In this document: positions 1 through 5,775 of the stretch, in pieces
Numbering within the stretch: position 1 is the first letter of the stretch
Layout: each line of letters starts with the position of its first letter
Source: Clostridia bacterium
GTDB taxonomy: Bacteria > Bacillota > Clostridia > TANB77 > CAG-508
NCBI GenBank assembly: GCA_900752095.1
Contig: CAADUD010000184.1
Coordinates: 1-17,370, forward strand
Direction: 5' to 3'
DNA length: 17,370 nt
The notes under the pieces: generated by a model
Seen by the model: only the letters and a program-made list of their open reading frames with translations
What the model was told of the DNA's origin: nothing
The model's database searches: none
Translations under genes and position numbers: made by a program

Positions 1-530
1 AAGTAAAAGAGTTAATTGCAAGCTTAAAAATAGGAGATCCTTCTAAAATGGATACCGATATGGGACCTATGATTAATATCAATGCTGCAAAACGTATAGA
101 AGACCAAGTAAACCAAACCATTGGACAAGGTGCGACTTTAGTTTGTGGTGGTAAAAGAGAAGATGCTTATTATGAACCAACTATTTTAGATAATGTAACA
201 AAAGATATGGATATTATGAAAGATATGGAAGTATTTGGACCAGTTATTCCAGTAATAGGATTTGATAATGTAGAAGAAGCTATTGAAATAGCAAATCAAT
301 CTTCTTATGGTCTTTGTGGTTGTGTTATTACTAAAGATTATTCTAAAGGGATTCAAATTGCAAATAGATTAGAATGTGGTGGAGCAGTTGTAAATGGTGC
401 AAGCTTCTATCGTTCCTTTGAAATGCCATTTGGTGGTTGGAAACATAGTGGTATTGGAAATGAGGGGGTCCTTACTACTTTACAAGAAATGTCTAGAATA
501 AAGACTATTGTTTTGAAAAATATTTTGTAG
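1..530 (+). CDS. Aldehyde dehydrogenase, C-terminal part (5' end outside window)
   Basis: This is the last ~176 codons of an NAD(P)-dependent aldehyde dehydrogenase, which oxidises an aldehyde to a carboxylate. The frame is open from base 3, well upstream of the first ATG at 48, so the gene enters from the left and that ATG is internal. Family signatures seen are IGDPSKMDTDMGPMIN, the MEVFGPV segment of the catalytic domain and MPFGGWKHSGIGNEG near the end. The catalytic cysteine and most of the Rossmann fold would lie before the window. It ends in TAG, the only gene here to do so, with an in-frame TGA two codons later (537-539). The next gene is a FucO-type lactaldehyde reductase 116 bases on, so a role in lactaldehyde or a similar short aldehyde is plausible, but the substrate cannot be read from this fragment. 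Confidence 0.9.
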   Translation, partial: VKELIASLKIGDPSKMDTDMGPMININAAKRIEDQVNQTIGQGATLVCGGKREDAYYEPTILDNVTKDMDIMKDMEVFGPVIPVIGFDNVEEAIEIANQSSYGLCGCVITKDYSKGIQIANRLECGGAVVNGASFYRSFEMPFGGWKHSGIGNEGVLTTLQEMSRIKTIVLKNIL

Positions 531-573
531 TTTAGTTGAAAAACAATATTAAAAATTATAAATTATATATAAG

Positions 574-610
574 ATGGTGGGATAATATTAGTTTATTTTT
601 ATTCTACCAT
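574..610 (+). other. Intercistronic hairpin between aldehyde dehydrogenase and fucO
   Basis: A 12-bp stem (574-585 with 599-610, two G-U pairs) encloses a 13-nt loop. No clean run of T follows, so it is not a standard terminator. It could be an RNA-processing or stabilising hairpin that sets different levels of the two enzymes. The function is inference only. Confidence 0.35.
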
Positions 611-646
611 TACTAATTAATTCTAATATTATAGGAGGAAAAGAAA

Positions 647-1804
647 ATGCCAATTACAAAATTTGTATTAAATGAAACTTCTTATTTCGGAGAAAATGCA
701 AGAAGTGTGTTACCAGAAGAAATTCAAAAAAGAGGATTTAAAAAGGTTTTAGTTGTTACAGATAAATCTTTATATGAAGTAGGAGTTAGTAAAAAAGTAA
801 CAGACCTTTTAGATAAAGCAAAGATTGAATATAAAGTGTTTCATGAGGTTTTGCCAAATCCTCCAATTGAAAATGTAAATGAAGGACTTGCTATGTGCAA
901 AGAAATAAATGCAGATTTAATTGTTGCAGTAGGAGGAGGTTCTAGTATTGATACAGCAAAAGCAATTTCTATTGTAATGACAAATCCAGACAAAGGTGAC
1001 ATAGTATCATTAAATGGAGTTTCTAATACAAAAAATAAAGGACTTCCTATTATAGCACTTCCAACTACTGCAGGAACTGCAGCAGAGGTTACTATTAACT
1101 ATGTTATTACAGATCCAGCAAGAGAAATAAAAATGGTTTGTGTAGATGAACATGATATTCCAATTGTGGCAATAGTAGACACAGAACTTATGGCTTCTAT
1201 GCCAAAATCAATTGCATCTTCTACTGGTATGGATGCTTTAACACATGCAATAGAAGGGTATATTACAAAAAGTAGAAATACTATGTCACAAATGTTTTCA
1301 ATGAAGGCGATTCAATTAATTTATGACAACTTAGAAAAATCAGTTAATGAAAAAAATCAAGAAGCAATTAATAATGTAGGTTTAGGGCAATATATTGCAG
1401 GAATGGCTTTTTCTAATGTAGGGCTTGGAATTGTACACTCTATGGCACATCAATTAGGTGCTGTATATGATACACCACATGGTTTAGCTAATGCTATTTT
1501 ACTTCCAACGGTTATGAAATTTAATGGAGAAGTAAGCTATGAGCAATATAGAGAAATTTTAACACAAGCTTTCCATACAGATGCTACCAAATTTACGAAA
1601 GAAGAGGTAATTAAAACATTCTGCGAAAAAATAAAAGACTTATCAGAAAAAGTAGGAATTACTCAGACTATTCGTGATGTTGGAGGAAAAGAAAAAGATA
1701 TTCCTATGCTTGCAGACAAAGCTATGGAAGACCCATGTAAACCAGGAAATCCAAGAGAAGTTACAAGAGAAGATTTTATTCATTTATATGAAGAAGCTAT
1801 GTAA
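647..1804 (+). CDS. fucO: Lactaldehyde reductase / 1,2-propanediol oxidoreductase (iron-containing alcohol dehydrogenase, FucO type)
   Basis: A group III metal-dependent alcohol dehydrogenase of 385 residues, close to the 382 of E. coli FucO. FucO interconverts L-lactaldehyde and 1,2-propanediol with NAD(H), disposing of reducing power during fucose or rhamnose fermentation. The nucleotide-binding GGGS lies at residues 96-99 with Asp102 following. The stretch TTAGTAAEVTINYVITD at about 140-156 is nearly the FucO sequence. Likely metal ligands are Asp196, His200, His264 and His278, in MDALTHAIEGYIT and GIVHSMAHQLGAVYDTPHG. The C-terminus (GNPREVTREDFIHLYEEAM) also follows FucO. The start is set by AGGAGG about 8 bases before the ATG. 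It probably forms an oxidation/reduction pair with the aldehyde dehydrogenase upstream. No convincing terminator is seen directly after it. Confidence 0.85.
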   Translation: MPITKFVLNETSYFGENARSVLPEEIQKRGFKKVLVVTDKSLYEVGVSKKVTDLLDKAKIEYKVFHEVLPNPPIENVNEGLAMCKEINADLIVAVGGGSSIDTAKAISIVMTNPDKGDIVSLNGVSNTKNKGLPIIALPTTAGTAAEVTINYVITDPAREIKMVCVDEHDIPIVAIVDTELMASMPKSIASSTGMDALTHAIEGYITKSRNTMSQMFSMKAIQLIYDNLEKSVNEKNQEAINNVGLGQYIAGMAFSNVGLGIVHSMAHQLGAVYDTPHGLANAILLPTVMKFNGEVSYEQYREILTQAFHTDATKFTKEEVIKTFCEKIKDLSEKVGITQTIRDVGGKEKDIPMLADKAMEDPCKPGNPREVTREDFIHLYEEAM

Positions 1805-1880
1805 CATTTATTATGTAGATAAAATTATATTTGATTGATGATAGGTCGATTAAGACATATTTCTATGTATTTAAAAAATT

Positions 1881-1909
1881 TTGACTTTTAAGTAAAAAGG
1901 TGGTATAAT
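1881..1909 (+). promoter_or_regulatory. Housekeeping sigma-A promoter for the 74-codon gene
   Basis: TTGACT (1881-1886), a 17-base spacer, and TATAAT (1904-1909): eleven of twelve consensus bases with ideal spacing. A GGAGGTG ribosome site at 1928-1934 follows before the ATG at 1940, giving a short leader of about 25 bases. A strong constitutive promoter is expected. Confidence 0.85.
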
Positions 1910-1939
1910 ATAAGTACATAATTTTTTGGAGGTGTCGTT

Positions 1940-2164
1940 ATGACATTGAGGACTTTAAATGATCGGGAAAAAGACGTTATTAGTGAAAAGCTGAAAATGT
2001 ACGGATACATTCTGAACGGTGGCTCTGTAGAGAGCGGCGTATACCACCTGAGTTTGAATACTCATGGAGCAGCAACAATAGGTAATAACCTTGGGGCGGA
2101 ACTCAAAAAGATCTTAAACGCAAAAACCATTTTTGTTTCTGGTATCCAAATCTCGGTCTCATAA
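1940..2164 (+). CDS. Small protein of unknown function (74 aa), monocistronic
   Basis: I do not recognise this family. The product is a small soluble protein without signal peptide or membrane segment: a charged N-terminal helix-like part (TLNDREKDVISEKLKMYG), a glycine/serine-rich middle (ILNGGSVESGVYHLSLN), a small-residue segment (HGAATIGNNLGAEL) and a hydrophobic end (KTIFVSGIQISVS). It is very likely a real gene because it has its own near-consensus promoter, a good ribosome site and a strong terminator 40 bases after the stop. Its base use is unlike its neighbours: 90 of 225 bases are G or C (40%), with codons such as CGG, GCG, CTG and GGC that neighbouring genes avoid. That could mean recent transfer or strong codon selection for high expression. 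Confidence 0.7.
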   Translation: MTLRTLNDREKDVISEKLKMYGYILNGGSVESGVYHLSLNTHGAATIGNNLGAELKKILNAKTIFVSGIQISVS

Positions 2165-2183
2165 AAGAAAGAACGCCTCAAAC

Positions 2184-2203
2184 TTATTCTCAATTGAGAA
2201 TAA
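2184..2203. repeat. 20-nt perfect palindrome before the terminator
   Basis: TTATTCTCAATTGAGAATAA is fully self-complementary with no spacer and abuts the 5' arm of the terminator stem. It resembles a dimeric repressor operator more than a hairpin, since it has no loop. In RNA it could still fold weakly and compete with the terminator. Which role applies is not decidable here. Confidence 0.6.
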
Positions 2204-2234
2204 ATCCCCTCTGCTTAGGCAGAGGGGATTTTTT
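2203..2234 (+). terminator. Strong intrinsic terminator of the 74-codon gene
   Basis: A perfect 12-bp stem (AATCCCCTCTGC at 2203-2214 with 2219-2230), a TTAG tetraloop, then a T run. It ends one base before the stop codon of the convergent rqcH gene. On the minus strand the tail is a poor T tract, so it mainly serves the plus strand. Confidence 0.92.
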
Positions 2235-2235
2235 G

Positions 2236-4107
2236 TTATTGTTCTTTTGAAAGGAAAATATTAGCTATGGGTTGTACATTCACTGTTTTTTGATTTACAA
2301 AAATGACCATACCAGGCTTACTATTATTTAGTTTTTTTACATATTTTATAAAAGTATAATCAACAGGAACATTGGAAGATTGTGCTGCTTTACTATAATA
2401 AGCTGCAATAGAAGCTACTTTGTTAATTGTTTCTTGAGAAGGAGTTTTACCATTTGTTGCTAAAACAACATGACTTCCATGTAGATCTTTAACATGGAAC
2501 CAAATATCTTCTTTTTTAGCTATTTTGAAAGTTAATTCATCATTCTGCTTGTTATTTCTTCCTACCAATACTTGAAAACCATCTATTTGTAACTGTAAAA
2601 TTTCAGGGAGGGAACCTCTTTTTTTATTTTGTTTTCTTTTTGCATTTGAATTTAACTGTTTTTGCTTAAAATTATCATATTTTAATCCAGAATCCATTTT
2701 TTGGCTTTTAAGATTTCTAGTATTGACATTTGATTTCTTTAGAAAAGAAGTTTCAATTTCTTCATAAATAGCATTTAAATCTGAAATAGTCTTAGCAGAC
2801 TGAATTTCATAAATAATGCTTTCTAAATAGGCAATTTCTTGTTCTAATTCTTGTTTTTGTTCTTGGATAATCATATGTGCATTTTTTAACTTATGATATT
2901 TTTTAAAATATTTTTTAGCATTTTCGCTTGGTGAAATACTAATATCTAAAGGAATAGTAATAGGGGCATTTTCTTCATAGTAATTTTCTAAAGTAATCTC
3001 TGAAATATGTTTATTACTAATTTGGTACAAATAACTTGTTAGCAATTCTCCATACAATTTATAGTCTTCCATATTAGTACATTCTTTTAATTTTTCGTCG
3101 ATTTCCATTAATTTTTTAGCAAGTTTTTTCGATTTGGCTAAAATGAAATTTAAAATTTGATTACGAAAAGAAATAAATTGCTCTTTTTCTTCTTTATTTG
3201 TGTAATAATCATCTAAAAAGAAATTTACTGGAAAAGGAGTGTTATTTACTTCTTTTTTTATATTAACATCATTAGTTATCTTATTTAATTTTTCATTAAG
3301 TGTTTGATTACTAATTTGACTTTTGGTATCACTACTTAGTGCATAATCTTCTCCGATAGAAATACATTTTACTTGCTGTTTGTTAATAGCATCTGCTAAT
3401 AGTAAAAGAGTTTGCAAAACTAAAATACAATTTTGAGAAGTTAGCGTGTTATTAATTTGGCATTGAGAAATAATAGATTGCAATAAAGTTTTACTAACAC
3501 CTGTATAATAAGTAACAAAAAAATCAGTTAATGAAATTTCAGCAGGTGAAATATTATCTAAAAGTTGCAACATATCTAATTCAGAGGTTTTCCTAATATC
3601 TTTTTTATCTGAAATAGGAAATTCATAGTCAAACTTTGGCATAATATTACGATAAGAACCATTTTCCTTAGAAAAATGTTTTAAGGTATCTATAATTTTA
3701 TTTTTTTCATCTAATAGTAAAATATTACTATGTTTTCCCATAAGTTCTACCACTAATTTTCTTAAAACTATCTCATGGTTTTCGTTATTGCCAGAAAATT
3801 CAAATATAACAATTCTTTCAAACCCAAAGGTGATAATGTTTGTAACTTTAAAATTAATTAAATACTTGCGAAGTAACATACAAAAATTAGGTGCTGCCAA
3901 AGGGTTTTCTTTTTTAGAAGTTGTTAAATGGATAGAATAATTATTAGAAGAAACATTTATACATAAAGCAAATTGCACTCCATTTGCATAAACATTAAGT
4001 AAAATTTCATTAGGATTTGGTTCATAAATTTTTTGAACTCTTCCACTTAGAATACTATTTTTTAATTCTGCCGTTACAGCATTTAAAATAAATCCATCAA
4101 AAGCCAT
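2236..4107 (-). CDS. rqcH: Ribosome quality control protein RqcH (NFACT family, Rqc2/NEMF homologue)
   Basis: In bacteria RqcH binds stalled 50S-peptidyl-tRNA complexes and recruits tRNA-Ala to add C-terminal alanine tails that mark the nascent chain for degradation; it was formerly annotated as a fibronectin-binding protein. Here 623 residues show the NFACT-N domain at the start (MAFDGFILNAVTAELKN), a long charged coiled-coil centre (about 320-480) and the NFACT-R domain near the end, with DIWFHVKDLHGSHVVL at 534-549. A lysine/asparagine-rich stretch at about 470-505 may explain why it is somewhat longer than the Bacillus protein (about 570). The NFACT-N motif known as Asp97-Arg98 in B. subtilis reads Glu97-Arg98. 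The start has AAGGA about 9 bases upstream. The gene is transcribed away from sigH and converges on the 74-codon gene. Confidence 0.93.
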   Translation of the reverse strand: MAFDGFILNAVTAELKNSILSGRVQKIYEPNPNEILLNVYANGVQFALCINVSSNNYSIHLTTSKKENPLAAPNFCMLLRKYLINFKVTNIITFGFERIVIFEFSGNNENHEIVLRKLVVELMGKHSNILLLDEKNKIIDTLKHFSKENGSYRNIMPKFDYEFPISDKKDIRKTSELDMLQLLDNISPAEISLTDFFVTYYTGVSKTLLQSIISQCQINNTLTSQNCILVLQTLLLLADAINKQQVKCISIGEDYALSSDTKSQISNQTLNEKLNKITNDVNIKKEVNNTPFPVNFFLDDYYTNKEEKEQFISFRNQILNFILAKSKKLAKKLMEIDEKLKECTNMEDYKLYGELLTSYLYQISNKHISEITLENYYEENAPITIPLDISISPSENAKKYFKKYHKLKNAHMIIQEQKQELEQEIAYLESIIYEIQSAKTISDLNAIYEEIETSFLKKSNVNTRNLKSQKMDSGLKYDNFKQKQLNSNAKRKQNKKRGSLPEILQLQIDGFQVLVGRNNKQNDELTFKIAKKEDIWFHVKDLHGSHVVLATNGKTPSQETINKVASIAAYYSKAAQSSNVPVDYTFIKYVKKLNNSKPGMVIFVNQKTVNVQPIANIFLSKEQ

Positions 4108-4247
4108 AAATAAATCCTTACATTATATATTTAGGTTTTTATGGGATTACCCTATAAACCCATATTTTATTTTATACAAAAAATTATAAGCAATAAAAAA
4201 ATAATATCATATTTTAAAGAAATTATCAACTTTTTCTTCATTTCCTA

Positions 4248-4276
4248 TTGACAGAAAAATGCGAAGTAGATATAAT
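4248..4276 (+). promoter_or_regulatory. Perfect-consensus sigma-A promoter of sigH
   Basis: TTGACA (4248-4253), exactly 17 bases, TATAAT (4271-4276): a full match to the housekeeping consensus. It is followed by AGGAGGT at 4299-4305 and the ATG at 4319. The ribosome site is rather far (13 bases) from the start, which may temper translation of a strongly transcribed message. Confidence 0.92.
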
Positions 4277-4318
4277 ACAAGCATAGGTTTTACATCATAG
4301 GAGGTAGCTTTTTAAGGT

Positions 4319-4978
4319 ATGAGCAAATCAAATATGTTTTATTCTTCTAATAGAAACTATACAGAAGTACCAGATGAAGAATTAATTAAAATGATTCAAA
4401 ATGATAATAATACTTATGCACTAGAACATCTCATGAACCGCTATAAAAATTTAGTAAATATCAAGGTAAGTAAGTATTATATGATAGGAGCAGAAAAAGA
4501 AGATATTGTACAAGAAGGGCTCATTGGCTTATTTAAAGCCATTAAAAGTTTTCAACCCCAAAAGCAGAACTCTTTTAAAACCTTTGCTAATATGTGTATT
4601 GAAAGGCAACTTATTACAGCCATTAAAAGTTCTAATCGTCAAAAACATATGCCACTAAATTCTTATTTATCTTTAAATATGAGTGCATATCATAATGAAG
4701 AAGATGGAAATGAAAGTAATGCAGATTTATTAGAAATTTTAAATGCCAATTTAATAGAAGATCCTTTAGATACTATTACTCAAAAGGAATATTATCAAAA
4801 TATAGAAAGTGCAATAGATAAAACTTTAAGTGATTTTGAAAAAAAAGTATTAACTAGATATATGCAGGGAGAAACTTATACACAAATAGCACAAAAACTA
4901 GAGGCTCCTGTAAAGTCAGTAGATAATGCGATTCAAAGAATTCGTAAAAAAGCTATAAAAGAAATGCCTAGCGAATAA
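4319..4978 (+). CDS. sigH: RNA polymerase sigma factor SigH (Spo0H)
   Basis: This is the sigma-70 family factor that directs transition-phase and early sporulation genes (and competence in Bacillus). At 219 residues it matches the family length (218 in B. subtilis). Region 2 is seen in VPDEELIKMIQNDNNTYALE, then EDIVQEGLIGLFKAIKSF (core binding and -10 recognition) and FANMCIERQLITAIKSSNR. Region 4 forms a helix-turn-helix at about residues 178-215 (LTRYMQGETYTQIAQKL, then PVKSVDNAIQRIRKKA). An acidic linker lies at about 125-150. In Bacillus and many Clostridia sigH is followed by rpmG-secE-nusG or tRNA genes and tuf; here a tRNA-Thr follows but the ribosomal/secretion genes do not. SigH implies the organism descends from, or is, a sporulating lineage. 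Confidence 0.95.
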   Translation: MSKSNMFYSSNRNYTEVPDEELIKMIQNDNNTYALEHLMNRYKNLVNIKVSKYYMIGAEKEDIVQEGLIGLFKAIKSFQPQKQNSFKTFANMCIERQLITAIKSSNRQKHMPLNSYLSLNMSAYHNEEDGNESNADLLEILNANLIEDPLDTITQKEYYQNIESAIDKTLSDFEKKVLTRYMQGETYTQIAQKLEAPVKSVDNAIQRIRKKAIKEMPSE

Positions 4979-4989
4979 AAGAGCAATTT

Positions 4990-5043
4990 GGGACGGATTT
5001 ATTTCATTGTGGTTATTCAAAGTTCTGTCCCTGTTGTTTTTTT
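4990..5043 (+). terminator. Probable terminator of sigH
   Basis: An 8-bp stem (GGGACGGA at 4990-4997 with TCTGTCCC at 5024-5031, one G-U pair) with a 26-nt loop, followed by TGTTGTTTTTTT. The loop is long, but the stem is the only G/C-rich pairing between sigH and the tRNA gene. Confidence 0.6.
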
Positions 5044-5058
5044 AAATAAAATATATAT

Positions 5059-5134
5059 GCTTCTATAGCTCAGTAGGTAGAGCGCAACCATGGTAAGGTT
5101 GAGGTCGCCGGTTCGATTCCGGCTGGAAGCTCCA
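5059..5134 (+). tRNA. tRNA-Thr (anticodon GGU)
   Basis: A 76-nt cloverleaf. The acceptor stem is GCTTCTA (5059-5065) paired with TGGAAGC (5124-5130), with one G-U pair. The anticodon stem is CAACC (5085-5089) with GGTTG (5097-5101), and the seven-base loop ATGGTAA places GGT at 5092-5094. The T arm has GGTTCGATTCC, and the 3' CCA is encoded (5132-5134). It reads ACC and ACU codons. A tRNA-Thr beside sigH is a familiar arrangement in Clostridia. Everything from here to about 7240 is accessory-looking. Confidence 0.97.
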
Positions 5135-5146
5135 AATAAAAAAGAT

Positions 5147-5365
5147 ATGTGTGAACTAAAAAATTATGTAATTTACAAACATTTTAAGGGAGATTATTAT
5201 TTGATAGAAGATGTTACTATTGTTCCGAAACAAAGGAAAAATATATAATCTATAGAAGACTATATAGTGATAAAAATTCCATGGATTAGACCAGTAGATA
5301 TGTTTTTAAGCAAATTATACCATGCAGCAAAGTATCCAAACGTAAAAGAGAAATATAGATTTTAA
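5147..5365 (+). pseudogene. Decayed DUF1653-like gene
   Basis: The first 33 codons read M-C-E-L-K-N then YVIYKHFKGDYYLIEDV, resembling the start of DUF1653 domain proteins (a short domain of unknown function that typically begins YRHFKGN-like and ends with a WVRPLEMF-like segment). TAA at 5246-5248 interrupts frame. From 5251 the other frame gives YRRLYSDKN, matching the VVYRALYGD-like part of the family. From 5282 the first frame resumes with WIRPVDMFLSKL and ends KYPNVKEKYRF, then TAA at 5363-5365. Two compensating frameshifts or a small scrambled region would explain this. The family assignment rests on remembered motifs; the broken frame is directly visible. Confidence 0.6.
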
Positions 5366-5375
5366 ATGCAAAATA

Positions 5376-5416
5376 TTCAAAATATTGCCCTTAAGTTTAA
5401 AAGATAATATTTTGAA
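5376..5416. repeat. 11-bp inverted repeat in the gene-poor stretch
   Basis: TTCAAAATATT (5376-5386) and its exact complement (5406-5416) flank 19 bases, just after the DUF1653-like remnant. There is no T run after it. It may be a weak terminator relic or a chance pairing in AT-rich DNA. The rest of 5417-5518 shows no coding or RNA signal that I can support. Confidence 0.4.
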
Positions 5417-5518
5417 ATAAGATATGAGAAGAGATATTTCAAAAAGAAAGAGTGAATGATAGTAGAAATTGATTATAAAAGTATAAAAACATGAAAAAAA
5501 CGAAGGAGAAAAGCTAAA

Positions 5519-5575
5519 ATGCTTGGAAGTACTGAAATAGTAAGAGAGAGAGAGAGAGAGAGAGTTAGATTTTAA
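5519..5575 (+). other. 18-codon frame containing an (AG)11 tract, possible slippage-controlled or decayed gene
   Basis: An ATG at 5519 preceded by AAGGAGA (5503-5509) opens a frame reading M-L-G-S-T-E-I-V followed by alternating Arg-Glu, which stops at TAA 5573-5575. The alternating part is encoded by eleven AG units at 5543-5564. If the tract held 12 units (or 9), the frame would continue into an otherwise open run of 38 codons (5565-5678) starting LDFKPQAKENLVLFVVQKLY and ending at TAA 5679-5681. This can be a gene switched off by slippage or simply a decayed one. I recognise no family in the 38 codons. Confidence 0.35.
5543..5564. repeat. (AG)11 dinucleotide microsatellite
   Basis: Eleven perfect AG units. 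Dinucleotide tracts this long are unusual in bacterial chromosomes and are prone to polymerase slippage. It lies inside the small frame that begins at 5519. Confidence 0.95.
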
Positions 5576-5775
5576 GCCACAAGCTAAAGAAAATTTAGTT
5601 TTATTTGTTGTACAAAAATTATATATTATATACCAAAATAGAAAAGATGGATTATGCCTAAAAGGGTTCAATTCATCTTAATTTTTTATACAAAAATGAA
5701 ATATAGAATATAGAAAATAGGAAGTAATAGATAAAAGAAACCAAAGAGAAACGAAGAAAAGGAGAGTAAATAGAT

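Noticed and set aside
4130..4175. Overlapping small inverted repeats (TTATGGG/CCCTATAA and ATGGG/CCCAT) upstream of rqcH
   Set aside because: Short stems with a bulge, no T run on either strand and no recognised riboswitch; could be chance in AT-rich DNA.
5315..5671. 118-codon open frame on the minus strand
   Set aside because: Low-complexity Phe/Ser/Tyr-rich product of AT-rich DNA and the AG tract read backwards; no ribosome site, and it overlaps the DUF1653-like remnant.
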